Source of the DNA: Mesorhizobium sp. CU3
GTDB taxonomy: Bacteria; Pseudomonadota; Alphaproteobacteria; Rhizobiales; Rhizobiaceae
Length of the DNA: 64,000 bases
Assembly (NCBI RefSeq): GCF_006442965.1
Contig: NZ_VFWX01000006.1
Coordinates: forward strand, 124,001 to 188,000
Direction: 5' to 3'
Below, in pieces: positions 1-9,346 of this stretch. The position numbers and the translations under genes are program-made. The notes below the pieces were generated by a model. That model was not told the DNA's origin. It saw only the letters and a program-made list of their open reading frames with translations, and ran no database searches. How positions within the stretch are numbered: position 1 is the first letter of the stretch; each line of letters opens with the position of its first letter.

Positions 1-260
1 CCGGCCTTGTTGAGGCCGTCGATGAAGCGGCCATAGGTCAGGCCGTGCTCGTGCGTTGCCGCGTTGATGCGCTGGATCCAAAGCGCGCGGAACGAGCGCT
101 TGCGGTTCTTGCGGTCGCGGTAGGCGTACTGCAGCGACTTCTCCACCGCCTGCTTGGCGATGCGGATGGTGTTCTTGCGGCGGCCGTAGAAACCCTTGGC
201 GGCTTTCAGGACCTTCTTGTGCTTGGCGTGGGCGGTAACGCCTCTCTTTACGCGTGCCAT
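1..260 (-). CDS. rplT: 50S ribosomal protein L20, 3' end cut by window edge
   Basis: The complement starts [16 protein letters not shown] and continues with the basic, Arg/Lys-rich helix typical of L20 ([20 protein letters not shown]). About 86 of the usual 115-135 residues are inside the window and the C-terminus lies beyond base 1. L20 binds 23S rRNA early in 50S assembly and in several bacteria also represses its own operon. It lies 39 bp downstream of rpmI on the same strand, the standard rpmI-rplT pair, with AGGAGAT upstream of the ATG. Identification is certain at family level. Confidence 0.97.
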   Translation of the reverse strand, partial: MARVKRGVTAHAKHKKVLKAAKGFYGRRKNTIRIAKQAVEKSLQYAYRDRKNRKRSFRALWIQRINAATHEHGLTYGRFIDGLNKA

Positions 261-299
261 GTCATGATCTCCTTAAATACTGTTCCTGAAACCGATTGC

Positions 300-503
300 T
301 CAGAGGCCGTTCGGCAGAAAATTCTTGATGACCTTCTTGCCGTCCGGTTCAGCCAGAACCATCGTGCCGCGGGCATCGCGAATGAACTTGTTGGAACGCT
401 TGATCATGCCGTGGCGCTTGCCGGCGGCAGCCGACAGCACCTTGCCGGTGGCAGTAATCTTGAACCGCTTCTTGGCGGCCGATTTGGTCTTCATCTTGGG
501 CAT
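300..503 (-). CDS. rpmI: 50S ribosomal protein L35
   Basis: This 67-residue basic protein begins [15 protein letters not shown] and ends KNFLPNGL, the length and signature of L35. The reading frame stays open upstream, but the conserved MPKMKTK start at 503 is chosen because it is where the family begins. It lies directly upstream of rplT and is probably co-transcribed with it. L35 is a small 50S subunit protein. In this genome it is separated from infC by an unrelated membrane protein gene. Confidence 0.97.
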   Translation of the reverse strand: MPKMKTKSAAKKRFKITATGKVLSAAAGKRHGMIKRSNKFIRDARGTMVLAEPDGKKVIKNFLPNGL

Positions 504-548
504 TTTGCTACTCCGTATTGGTGGCGCACCATCGCGCTTCTTTTTTCG

Positions 549-572
549 CTTCGGGCCGACCAAAGCCCGAAA
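549..572 (-). other. hairpin in the rpmI leader
   Basis: A 7-bp perfect stem, TTCGGGC (550-556) with GCCCGAA (565-571), lies 47 bp upstream of the rpmI start in the 195-bp gap behind the methyltransferase-like gene. No U-run follows it on the minus strand, so it is not a clear intrinsic terminator. It could be a leader structure for rpmI-rplT, which is controlled through its leader in some bacteria, but nothing here proves that. Confidence 0.3.
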
Positions 573-698
573 AGCAAATGAAACCGCCACGGCATGCCCT
601 GCCGGGCGGTTTTCTGGAACGGCGGTCCTATAGATCAAACAGCGCCGGTGCGCAACACCTCGCCGTGCGACGCGCTGTCTTTGCGGTACGGGCAGCCT

Positions 699-1343
699 CT
701 ACGGCAGCGTAAACCACACCGGCAGCATCCCCGACAGCTGCAAGCCGTCGATCAGCTCGAAGGCCGGGAGCGCGATCAGGAACACCAGCCCGTCGAGCAA
801 CGTGTTCAACAGCAGGCGCGGCTTGAAGCTGCCGGTGTCGCCTTCTTCGTAGAGCGACAGGTTGGGGAAGAAGCGCGGCACCTTGGCGAGATAGGCCAGG
901 TAGGGCGCGCCGAGCGCTTCCTTGAGGTATTTCTCCTCGCGCAGGATGACGATATGGAAGGCGCCGGCGCAAAGCGCGGCGAAAAGGATGATGCCGGTGA
1001 ACGAGCCGATCTGCGCGCCGACGCCAGCGGCTGCCACCGTCGAGAACAGATAGAGCGGGTTGCGGGTGATCGAATAAGGCCCGCCGGTGACGACTTCGGA
1101 GGATTTGCGCCCGCCGATATAAAGCGTCGACCACAGCCGCCCGACAACGCCGAGGAAGATCAGCAGCACGCCGAACATCTCGATCGATTCATGCACCCAG
1201 GTGTCCGGCGGAAAAGTCGATTGGCCGAAAAGCAGCGCGCAGAACAGCACCACGACCAGCACCGCGATGACGATGCGGCGCATGTACTGGTATCCTCCCA
1301 GCCCTTCCAATTGGCTGGTGGGGACCTTCACTTCATCGACCAT
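699..1343 (-). CDS. isoprenylcysteine carboxyl methyltransferase-like membrane protein
   Basis: The 214-residue product (start MVDEVKVPTSQL) has several hydrophobic segments, beginning with one at about residues 22-38. In the middle it carries GPYSITRNPLYL, resembling the GPY...RHPxY motif of the ICMT/PEMT membrane methyltransferase superfamily, followed by an E-E-K-Y-L element typical of the family's C-terminal half. Such bacterial proteins are presumed S-adenosylmethionine-dependent methyltransferases of lipids or small molecules; the substrate cannot be read from sequence. An upstream in-frame start at 1427 exists, but the extension is Arg-rich and unlike the family. The gene sits between infC and rpmI on the same strand. 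Confidence 0.7.
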   Translation of the reverse strand: MVDEVKVPTSQLEGLGGYQYMRRIVIAVLVVVLFCALLFGQSTFPPDTWVHESIEMFGVLLIFLGVVGRLWSTLYIGGRKSSEVVTGGPYSITRNPLYLFSTVAAAGVGAQIGSFTGIILFAALCAGAFHIVILREEKYLKEALGAPYLAYLAKVPRFFPNLSLYEEGDTGSFKPRLLLNTLLDGLVFLIALPAFELIDGLQLSGMLPVWFTLP

Positions 1344-1548
1344 GGCACATCCGATCGCCGCTTGCTTTGCCCGCGATCGGATGAAAAACAGGCGCCCCGC
1401 CGATCGTCGGCACGCCGTGCCCGGCAATTCGGGCGGATTTTAGAGCACGACATCGCGGGAGCAGGTCAATTCTGCTCTCCCGAAACCGTGATCGGCGCGA
1501 TCGCCTCGCGCCGGTACGGTTCGGACGGGTAGGGAGAGGCGTGCCTGG

Positions 1549-2085
1549 TCAGCGCGGCGCCAGCACCATCATCATCTGGCGGCCCTCGAGCTTCGGCTCG
1601 GCTTCGACCTTGGCGATGGTGGCCACTTCCTCGCGCACCTTGTTCAGGAGCTGCATGCCGAGCTCCATATGCGCCATCTCGCGGCCGCGGAAGCGCAGCG
1701 TCAGCTTGACCTTGTCGCCTTCCTCGAAGAAGCGCCGCACGGCCTTCATCTTGGTGTCGTAGTCATGGCTGTCGATGTTCGGGCGCATCTTGATCTCCTT
1801 GATCTCGATGACCTTCTGGTTCTTGCGCGCCTCGGCCGCCTTCTTCTGGTTGGCGTATTTCAGCTTGCCGAGATCGAGGATCTTGACGACAGGCGGAACC
1901 GCATTGGGCGATATCTCGACGAGATCGAGCCCGGCCTCTTCGGCCAGCAGCAATGCGTCGTTGATGGAAACATCGCCGCGGTTCTGGCCTTCGGCGTCGA
2001 TGAGCTGGACCCGGGGAACCCGGATGTCTCGGTTGGAGCGCGGGCCGTCCTTGGTGGGCGCCGCTGCTTTGAAAGGTCTGCGAAT
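1549..2085 (-). CDS. infC: translation initiation factor IF-3, probable ATT start
   Basis: The product matches IF-3: an N-terminal domain with [16 protein letters not shown] and a C-terminal domain with [17 protein letters not shown] and [12 protein letters not shown]-3 binds the 30S subunit, prevents premature joining of 50S, and checks the initiator codon. No ATG, GTG or TTG suits the conserved N-terminus [17 protein letters not shown]. The codon just before it is ATT (2083-2085), with a strong GAGGAGA 8 nt upstream. A start at ATT gives 178 residues, the normal length. E. coli infC also uses AUU, so that IF-3 represses its own translation. A start at 2181 would add about 32 poorly conserved residues. 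Confidence 0.93.
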   Translation of the reverse strand: MRRPFKAAAPTKDGPRSNRDIRVPRVQLIDAEGQNRGDVSINDALLLAEEAGLDLVEISPNAVPPVVKILDLGKLKYANQKKAAEARKNQKVIEIKEIKMRPNIDSHDYDTKMKAVRRFFEEGDKVKLTLRFRGREMAHMELGMQLLNKVREEVATIAKVEAEPKLEGRQMMMVLAPR

Positions 2086-2093
2086 GGTCGTGG

Positions 2094-2100
2094 TCTCCTC
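2094..2100 (-). promoter_or_regulatory. ribosome binding site that supports the ATT start of infC
   Basis: On the minus strand GAGGAGA is placed 8 nt before the ATT at 2085. This is ideal Shine-Dalgarno spacing, and no standard start codon occurs at that position. It is the main sequence evidence for the rare start. Confidence 0.75.
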
Positions 2101-2300
2101 GGCCGTTTCGTTCAGGGTTTCAGTAAATTCAAGTCGCTGGACGCGCCTATGTGGTGAGCGCGGGGCGTGAGTCAATAGCACAGCCCGCTTGCAAAATCAC
2201 CTGTCCGCTTGGCTTTAGCTGCACCAAGCAAAGAAACGCCGCGAGCACTTTTCGTTGAACCACCGCCTGTGCCAAAAGACCGGCGGAAGGGACAAAGCCC

Positions 2301-3071
2301 ATGACTGCCAGCGCTCCGGTTTTCATCGATGTCGACGGGTCGAGCATCGCCGTCAGGCAGGCGCCGGGTGCCGCGCCCGGCATCGTCTGGCTGGGCGGCT
2401 ACAAGTCCGACATGCTGGGCACCAAGGCCGAAACGCTTGCCGCCTGGGCCGCCGCCGAGGGCCGCGCCTGTCTGCGCCACGACTATTCCGGTCATGGCGA
2501 GTCGGGCGGCGACTTCGCCGACGGCACCATTTCCAAATGGCTGACTGAAAGCCTGGCCGTGTTTCGCCGGTTCAGCGAAGGCAAGCAGATCCTCGTAGGT
2601 TCCTCGATGGGGGCCTGGATTGCGCTCAGAATGGCGCAGGAACTGCACAAGGCGGGCGAGGATCGGGTCGCCGGCCTGGTGCTTTTGGCACCGGCGCCGG
2701 ATTTCACCGTCGAATTGATCGAGCCGGCGCTGACCGACGCGCAGCGGCGCGACCTCGAAGAAAAAGGTTTCTTCGCCGAGCCCTCCGACTATTCGGACCA
2801 GCCTTACATCTACACCCGCGCGCTGATCGAGGACGGCCGCGCCAACCGGGTGATGACCGGGCCGATCGACACCCACTGCCCGGTCCATATCCTGCAGGGC
2901 CTGGCCGATCCGGACGTGCCCTCCGCCCATGCGCTAAAGCTGGCAGTGATGCTGCCCGCCGACGACGTGACGCTGTCGCTCATCCCCGACGGCGATCACC
3001 GCCTGTCGCGGCCCGAGGATCTCGATATGCTGAAGCGCGCAGTCGGCGACATGGTTGGCCGGATCGCCTGA
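2301..3071 (+). CDS. alpha/beta hydrolase
   Basis: A 256-residue alpha/beta hydrolase. The nucleophile elbow is GSSMG with Ser102. HDYSGHGESGG (about residues 59-69) is the usual oxyanion-side loop. An Asp in GLADPDVP and His233 in GDHRL complete the expected triad. It resembles the small serine hydrolases/palmitoyl-protein thioesterases of the ABHD10 group, but the substrate is unknown. The start MTASAPVFIDVDG is preceded by GGAAGG. The gene is divergent from infC and its stop is 2 bp from the start of the BenE-like transporter gene, so the two are probably co-transcribed. Confidence 0.8.
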   Translation: MTASAPVFIDVDGSSIAVRQAPGAAPGIVWLGGYKSDMLGTKAETLAAWAAAEGRACLRHDYSGHGESGGDFADGTISKWLTESLAVFRRFSEGKQILVGSSMGAWIALRMAQELHKAGEDRVAGLVLLAPAPDFTVELIEPALTDAQRRDLEEKGFFAEPSDYSDQPYIYTRALIEDGRANRVMTGPIDTHCPVHILQGLADPDVPSAHALKLAVMLPADDVTLSLIPDGDHRLSRPEDLDMLKRAVGDMVGRIA

Positions 3072-3073
3072 CG

Positions 3074-4216
3074 ATGCGCGTGTCCATTCCAATATCCGCC
3101 TTCGTCGCGGCGATCGTCGGCTTCGGCAGCACGCTGGCCATCGTCATTGCCGCGGCCAAGGCGGTCGGCGCGACGCAGATCGAGACCGCGAGCGGCGTCA
3201 CGGCGATCTGCCTGGCGATGGCGATCGAATGCCTGTGGCTGTCCTGGCGCACGAAGATGCCTGTGATCACCGCCTGGTCGACGCCTGGCCTGGCGCTGGT
3301 CGCCGCCTCCAGCGGCTTCACCATGCCGGAGGCGATCGGCGCCTTCATCGTCACCGGCGTCCTGCTCACCGCCACCGGCCTGTTCAAGCCTTTGACCAGG
3401 CTGATGGCGCGGATTCCAGCCTCCGTCGCCTCCGGCATGCTGGCCGGCATCGTCGTCAACTTCGCCATCAATGCGGTCAAGACCGTACCGGTGGACCCGT
3501 GGCTCATCCTGCCGCTGATCGCGGCCTTCTTCGTCATCCGCCTGTTCAATCCGGCGCTGTCGGTGCTGGCGGTGCTGGTCGGCGGCGGCCTTGCCGCCTT
3601 CCTCACCGGCCGGGTCGGCGGCCTGCCGGCGCCGGAACTGTCGACGCTGACGCTGATTGCGCCCGCGTTTACCGCCAAGGCGATCGTCGGCCTGGCGCTG
3701 CCGCTCTACCTCGTCACCATGGCCTCGCAGAACCTTTCCGGCCTCGCCGTGCTGCGCGCCGCGGGCTATGACCCCGAACCCGGGCCGCTGATCGGCGTCA
3801 CCGGCCTGTTTTCCCTGCTAACCGCGCCCTTCGGTGCCGGAACCACCAATCTGGCGGCGATTTCGGCGGCGATCTGCACAGGCCCCGACGTGCATCCCGA
3901 CCCTGCCGAGCGCTGGAAGACGGGCCCGTTCTATGCGCTCGCCTATCTGGTCTTCGCCATCTTCGGCGCCTCGCTGGTGGCGATCTTCGCCGTCCTGCCG
4001 CAGAGCCTGATCGCGCTGGTCGCCGGGCTGGCGCTGATGGCGTCCCTGGCCAATGCGCTGGCCATCGCGCTGAGGGACGAGGCCGAGCGCATGCCGGCGA
4101 CCGTCACCTTCGCCGTGACAGCCTCGGGGCTCACCCTGTTCGGCGTCGGTGCGGCGTTCTGGGGCCTGGTTGCCGGCATGGCCGTGCTTTTCCTCGACAG
4201 GCTCAAAAAGCGATAA
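3074..4216 (+). CDS. BenE-type benzoate/proton symporter family protein
   Basis: A 380-residue polytopic membrane protein with about 11-12 hydrophobic segments. The features PVITAWSTPGLAL, PASVASGMLAGIV and FGAGTTNLAAISAAICTGPDVHPDP (positions roughly 60-280) are those of the BenE family within the nucleobase/sulfate transporter-like fold. BenE proteins import benzoate with protons, but there are no benzoate-degradation genes nearby, so the true substrate is open. It starts 2 bp after the hydrolase stop and ends with a basic RLKKR tail. Confidence 0.8.
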   Translation: MRVSIPISAFVAAIVGFGSTLAIVIAAAKAVGATQIETASGVTAICLAMAIECLWLSWRTKMPVITAWSTPGLALVAASSGFTMPEAIGAFIVTGVLLTATGLFKPLTRLMARIPASVASGMLAGIVVNFAINAVKTVPVDPWLILPLIAAFFVIRLFNPALSVLAVLVGGGLAAFLTGRVGGLPAPELSTLTLIAPAFTAKAIVGLALPLYLVTMASQNLSGLAVLRAAGYDPEPGPLIGVTGLFSLLTAPFGAGTTNLAAISAAICTGPDVHPDPAERWKTGPFYALAYLVFAIFGASLVAIFAVLPQSLIALVAGLALMASLANALAIALRDEAERMPATVTFAVTASGLTLFGVGAAFWGLVAGMAVLFLDRLKKR

Positions 4217-4332
4217 TCATTTCAGGCGCTTCGCCGGTTTTGGCCGGATTTGTCTTGAATCGCCGATTTGCTCTTCCCATTTCGATTCCACGCAGCCGGA
4301 TTGGCTGTCTCCAACGGAAGGATTGGGAGAAA

Positions 4333-4812
4333 ATGAACACGAGTGCATTGATCCGTCCGGCCTGGACGCCGGCCACCATCGCGCTGATGGTCATCGGCTT
4401 CATGGTGTTCTGGCCGCTCGGCTTCGCCATGCTCGCCTACATCATCTGGGGCGACCGGCTCGATGGCTTCAAGCGCGACGTCAACCGCGCCACCGACGGC
4501 ATCTTCGCCGGCTGCCGCCGCGGTTCCGACAAGGCGGCCCGCTGGGGCCACGGTTCGGCCCGCACCGGCAATGTCGCTTTCGACGACTGGCGCGAGAAGG
4601 AACTCGAGCGCCTGGCCGAAGAGCGCCGCAAGCTCGACGATATGCTGACCGAGTTCGACGATTATGCTCGCGAACTGCGCCGCGCAAAGGACCAGGACGA
4701 GTTCGACCGCTTCATGGCGAACCGCAACAAGCATACCGCGCCGACCACCACCGGCTCGACCGACAAGACGGCGCCGAAGCGCGGCAAGGGCACCAACCTG
4801 CTCGACGACTGA
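4333..4812 (+). CDS. DUF2852 family protein
   Basis: A 159-residue protein. Its N-terminus has a strongly hydrophobic segment (about residues 13-35, containing VIGFMVFWPLGFAMLAYIIW), followed by a polar, charged domain with an E/R-rich likely coiled coil (EKELERLAEERRKLDDML, residues about 78-110). This is the DUF2852 pattern seen in rhizobia; no function is established. The start at 4333 is chosen over one at 4240 because GGGAG lies just upstream and the earlier extension looks non-coding. A strong terminator follows at 4840. Confidence 0.8.
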   Translation: MNTSALIRPAWTPATIALMVIGFMVFWPLGFAMLAYIIWGDRLDGFKRDVNRATDGIFAGCRRGSDKAARWGHGSARTGNVAFDDWREKELERLAEERRKLDDMLTEFDDYARELRRAKDQDEFDRFMANRNKHTAPTTTGSTDKTAPKRGKGTNLLDD

Positions 4813-4839
4813 GATCCTGCGACAGGTCTTGGCATGATC

Positions 4840-4875
4840 AACGGCGTCGCATCTTGCGGCGCCGTTTCTTTTTTG
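4840..4875 (+). terminator. intrinsic terminator after the DUF2852 gene
   Basis: A 12-bp stem (AACGGCGTCGCA at 4840-4851 with TGCGGCGCCGTT at 4855-4866, one G-U wobble and a 3-nt loop) is followed by TCTTTTTTG. This is a classical rho-independent terminator on the plus strand. Confidence 0.85.
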
Positions 4876-4884
4876 TTCTACAGG

Positions 4885-4930
4885 CAGTTCCAGGAAAAGT
4901 GCATAGCGGTTAACGACCGCAATTGCGCAG
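4885..4930. repeat. REP-like palindromic repeat, degenerate copy
   Basis: Contains AGTTCCAGGAAAAGTG ... AATTGCG, a degenerate version of the ~45-bp palindrome found at 9271, 10340, 32471 and 53481. It is followed by a second imperfect inverted repeat, CACTTAGAGCGG (4938-4949) with CCGCCCTAAGTG (4976-4987). Together they fill most of the gap between the terminator and the peptidase gene. Confidence 0.55.
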
Positions 4931-5035
4931 AAATAAGCACTTAGAGCGGGGCAGCGCCCTTTGGTCGAAGCCGAACCGCCCTAAGTGTGACGTCCCTCCA
5001 CTGGCCGTTTCCTTCGAATCGCGTATCGTCCCCCC

Positions 5036-5794
5036 ATGACCCTCGGCTTCTTTCGCAACCTGACCAAGCCCAAGCCCAAGCCCGTCGTGGAGCGCGAACA
5101 TTGCGTCGCCGGCCGCACGCTGCCGCTGAAAATCGTCGAAAGCGCCAGGGCCAGACGGCTGACGCTGCGCATCGATTCCGGCGGCCAGGGCCTGCGCGTC
5201 ACCGTGCCGCCCGGCCTGCGCCGCGGCGAGGTGGAAAAATTCCTCGACCGCCACCAGGACTGGCTGGAGCAGCGCCTGGCCAAGGTGCCGGCGCGCCCGC
5301 AGGTGCGGCCCGGCATCAAGATTCCGATCCGCGGCGTGCCGCATCGCATCGTTCATGAGCCGGCAAAGCGCGGCACCGTCACCGTCTCGCGCGACGAGCG
5401 CGGTCCACTGCTGATCGTCCATGGCGAGCGGATCCATCTGCCGCGCCGCATCGCCGATTACCTCAAGCGCGAGGCCAAGAAGGAGATCGAGAAGCTGGTG
5501 GTCAAGCACACCGAGGCGATCGGCAAGCGGGCCAAGGCGATAAGGTACAAGGATACCTCAAGTCGCTGGGGGTCATGCACTTCGGAGGGCAACCTCTCCT
5601 TCTCCTGGCGCATCATGATGGCGCCCCAGCCGGTGATAAACTACCTGGTGGCGCATGAGGTGGCGCATCTCAAGGAGATGAACCACGGCCCGAAGTTTTG
5701 GAAATTGTGCGAGAAGCTTTGTCCGGACACCGACCGCTGCAAAGACTGGCTGAAGCGCAATGGCGGGGCGCTGCAGGCGATTGTGTTTGAGTAG
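5036..5794 (+). CDS. YgjP/SprT-like zinc metallopeptidase (M48, DUF45 family)
   Basis: A 252-residue soluble protein whose C-terminal part carries HEVAHL (His207-Glu208...His211), the HExxH zinc-binding and catalytic motif. NHGPKFW follows and supplies the third ligand region. SSRWGSC just before it is the signature of the YgjP-type (DUF45) metal-dependent hydrolases. Bacterial members are thought to be intracellular peptidases with poorly known roles. The N-terminal half is basic. It stands alone between repeat-rich spacers. Confidence 0.85.
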   Translation: MTLGFFRNLTKPKPKPVVEREHCVAGRTLPLKIVESARARRLTLRIDSGGQGLRVTVPPGLRRGEVEKFLDRHQDWLEQRLAKVPARPQVRPGIKIPIRGVPHRIVHEPAKRGTVTVSRDERGPLLIVHGERIHLPRRIADYLKREAKKEIEKLVVKHTEAIGKRAKAIRYKDTSSRWGSCTSEGNLSFSWRIMMAPQPVINYLVAHEVAHLKEMNHGPKFWKLCEKLCPDTDRCKDWLKRNGGALQAIVFE

Positions 5795-6118
5795 GCTGTG
5801 GCAGATGGCAGCAGTGCGAAGAACGCGGTTACTGCTGGAGATTAGCCGAGCCATCTCAGCTTCGTCATACTAGGGCGAAGCAAGGAGCGAAGCGACGCGC
5901 GCAGACCCTAGTATCCATGCCGTGACGTCCGAGCGCCGCAGCGGTTCAGAAGTTGCTTTGACTTGATGAGAGGCGTCCCGGAACGGCGTTTTGTTCTCCA
6001 TCGCCGCACACTGCGGTCGATGTAACGGCATGGATCCTAGGGTCTGCGCCGCGTCGCGTCGCTCCTTGCTCCGCCCTAGGATGACGATGGCGCGGTTGCC
6101 TCGCCTCGCGAACGCCCC
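5795..6118. other. 324-bp gene-free spacer occupied by an inverted-repeat element
   Basis: No coding sequence with support was found here. Most of the spacer is the inverted-repeat element at 5861-6087; the flanks look like ordinary intergenic DNA. Confidence 0.7.
5861..6087. repeat. inverted-repeat element, copy 1 (MITE-like or structured repeat)
   Basis: The left arm (5862-5923) and right arm (6024-6087) are near-perfect reverse complements over about 60 bp: GTCATACTAGGGCGAAGCAA at one end pairs with the reverse complement of CTCCGCCCTAGGATGAC at the other. About 100 bp of unpaired sequence lies between. The same arms, plus the motif ACGTCCGAGCG just inside the left arm, recur at 58705-58894. 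No ORF or transposase lies inside, so it would be non-autonomous if mobile. Confidence 0.75.
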
Positions 6119-6334
6119 TCAATCGTCATTCGCAGCATTCAACTCCTCCGGCCGCAGCCCTTCATCGGCATGCGGCCAGGGCAAAAAATCACGGTCGAAC
6201 GCATCGCTGCTGAAATACTCCAGCGCCCGGTGCGCCTCGGCGCCGTTGAAGGCGGCCTTGGCCATCAGATGCGCGATCACCTCGCGCGCCTGCGCGATCT
6301 TCTGCTTCAGTTCGGCGACGGTTGGGTCGGCCAT
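6119..6334 (-). CDS. small conserved-looking hypothetical protein
   Basis: A 71-residue acidic protein (MADPTVAELKQKIAQAREVI...) with an amphipathic N-terminal helix and a polar C-terminus ending NAANDD. It is not recognised as a named family. GGGAGCAG precedes the ATG, and codon usage resembles that of neighbouring genes, which supports a real gene. It is divergent from trpF; the 107-bp gap between them probably holds both promoters. Confidence 0.55.
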   Translation of the reverse strand: MADPTVAELKQKIAQAREVIAHLMAKAAFNGAEAHRALEYFSSDAFDRDFLPWPHADEGLRPEELNAANDD

Positions 6335-6441
6335 GCTCGCTGCTCCCGCCTGCTATCCAGTTGAAACCTAGCGCTTCCGGTGCCCATGGCAACAGCATGC
6401 TTTTTCTCGACTCTTAGCGGTTTTCGTGCCAATCCCGCGCC

Positions 6442-7101
6442 ATGACGCTCGACATCAAGATCTGCGGATTGAAGACCGACGCCGCGATGGCCGTCGCCCT
6501 TGCCGGTGGCGCCAGCCATGTCGGCTTCATCTTCTTCCGCAAAAGCCCGCGTTACGTCGAGCCGGCCGAGGCCGGCCGCCTGCGCGAAGCGGCGCGTGGC
6601 AAGGCGCTGGCGGTTGCCGTCGCCGTCGATGCCGATGATGCGTTCCTGGACGAGATCGTCGCCAAAATGCAGCCGGACATGCTGCAATTGCATGGTTCGG
6701 AAACCCCTGAACGGGTGGCCGAGCTCAAGGCGCGCTACGGCCTGCCGGCGATGAAGGCACTGTCGATCAGCGAAGCAAGCGATCTCGATCGGATAAAACC
6801 CTTTATCGGTGTCGCCGATCGCTTCCTGCTGGACTCCAAGCCGCCGAAAGGCTCGCAAATGCCGGGCGGCAACGGCGTCGCCTTCGACTGGCGCATCCTT
6901 GCCGGCCTTGACGCCGGGCTCGATTACATGCTTTCCGGTGGACTCAACGCCGCCAATATCGGCGATGCCCTGAGGCTTGCCAATCCGCCCGGAATAGATG
7001 TTTCGTCCGGCGTGGAAAGTGCGCCGGGCGTCAAGGATCCGGCGCTGATCGTTGAGTTTTTCCGGGCCGTCAGGGCCGCGCGCGACGACCGCGCCGCCTG
7101 A
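6442..7101 (+). CDS. trpF: phosphoribosylanthranilate isomerase
   Basis: Catalyses the Amadori rearrangement of N-(5-phosphoribosyl)anthranilate to CdRP, the third step of tryptophan synthesis. The 219-residue TIM barrel begins [13 protein letters not shown], with the catalytic Cys8 in KICG, then [41 protein letters not shown] (with the catalytic Asp), and the phosphate-binding end [11 protein letters not shown] and DVSSGVE. It heads trpF-trpB-trpA and is followed 28 bp later by trpB. No attenuator was found upstream. Confidence 0.96.
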   Translation: MTLDIKICGLKTDAAMAVALAGGASHVGFIFFRKSPRYVEPAEAGRLREAARGKALAVAVAVDADDAFLDEIVAKMQPDMLQLHGSETPERVAELKARYGLPAMKALSISEASDLDRIKPFIGVADRFLLDSKPPKGSQMPGGNGVAFDWRILAGLDAGLDYMLSGGLNAANIGDALRLANPPGIDVSSGVESAPGVKDPALIVEFFRAVRAARDDRAA

Positions 7102-7129
7102 AAGCGCAATTCACACTAGGAGATCGGCG

Positions 7130-8350
<1,221 letters not shown>

Positions 8351-8411
8351 GCCCTTTGGACAGTTCGACTTGGGAGTTGATTGTGAGCAACATTTATCCA
8401 AAGGGCCAGAA

Positions 8412-9251
8412 ATGACCACCCGCATCGACCGCCGCATGGCGAAGCTGAAAGCCGAGGGCCGCCCGGCGCTCGTCACCTACATCATGGGCGGCGACCCCGA
8501 CTATGAGACCTCGCTGTCGATCATGAAGGCGCTGCCCGTTTCAGGCAGCGACGTCATCGAGCTCGGCATGCCCTTCTCCGACCCGATGGCCGACGGTCCG
8601 GCCATCCAGGCGGCGGGCCTGCGCGCGCTGAAGGCCGGCCAGACGCTGGCCAGGACGCTGAAGATGGCCTCGGAATTCCGCGCCGTCGACAACGACACGC
8701 CGATAGTGCTGATGGGCTATTACAACCCGATCTACATCTACGGCGTCGACCGCTTCCTCACCGATGCCAAGGCCAGCGGCATCGACGGGCTGATCGTCGT
8801 CGACCTGCCGCCGGAGATGGACGAGGAGCTCTGCATTCCGGCGCTGAAGGCCGGTGTCAACTTCATCCGCCTGGCGACGCCGACCACCGACGACAAGCGC
8901 CTGCCCAAGGTTTTGGAGAACACCTCCGGCTTCGTCTACTACGTGTCGATGACCGGTATCACCGGCTCGGCCTTGGCCGACACCGCCAAGGTCTCGGCGG
9001 CGGTCACGCGCATCAAGGGCCATACGGCGCTGCCGGTCTGCGTCGGCTTCGGCGTCAAGACCGCCGAGCAGGCGCGCGTCATCGGCGCCTCGGCCGACGG
9101 CGTCGTGGTCGGCACGGCGATCGTCAACGCGGTCGCCAATGTGCTGGGGCCGAAGGGCGAAAAGACCGCCGATCCGGCCGAAGCCGTCGCCACGCTGGTA
9201 AGCGGCCTTGCACAGGGCGTGCGCGCGGCACGCCTTGCTGCCGCCGAATAG
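8412..9251 (+). CDS. trpA: tryptophan synthase alpha chain
   Basis: Cleaves indole-3-glycerol phosphate to indole and glyceraldehyde-3-phosphate. The 279-residue TIM barrel has both catalytic acids, Glu50 in [10 protein letters not shown] and Asp61 in MADGP, and the phosphate-binding GVVVGTAIV at the C-terminal side. The start [12 protein letters not shown] is taken at 8412. An earlier in-frame start at 8370 would add 14 residues that do not look like the family. Confidence 0.97.
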   Translation: MTTRIDRRMAKLKAEGRPALVTYIMGGDPDYETSLSIMKALPVSGSDVIELGMPFSDPMADGPAIQAAGLRALKAGQTLARTLKMASEFRAVDNDTPIVLMGYYNPIYIYGVDRFLTDAKASGIDGLIVVDLPPEMDEELCIPALKAGVNFIRLATPTTDDKRLPKVLENTSGFVYYVSMTGITGSALADTAKVSAAVTRIKGHTALPVCVGFGVKTAEQARVIGASADGVVVGTAIVNAVANVLGPKGEKTADPAEAVATLVSGLAQGVRAARLAAAE

Positions 9252-9270
9252 CCTGACTATCTGTTTGCCA

Positions 9271-9316
9271 AGCAATTCCGGACGGAAAACCGCCACAGAT
9301 TTTTCCTGAATTGCTC
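9271..9316. repeat. REP-like palindromic repeat, inverted orientation
   Basis: AGCAATTCCGGACGGAAAAC ... TTTTTCCTGAATTGCT. Its reverse complement matches the 32471 copy almost base for base (AGGAAAA ... CGGTTTTCCGTCCGGAATTGC). It lies in the trpA-accD gap. Confidence 0.75.
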
Positions 9317-9346
9317 GAAGTCTCTTCCAGGACAGGAGCCGAAGCC

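Noticed and set aside
3055-3771. Alternative frame of about 238 codons over the BenE-like gene
   Set aside because: Arg/His-rich shadow of a membrane transporter gene whose hydrophobic pattern is the coherent one.
6335-6441. Trp attenuator upstream of trpF
   Set aside because: No short ORF with Trp codons and no terminator hairpin was found in the 107-bp gap.
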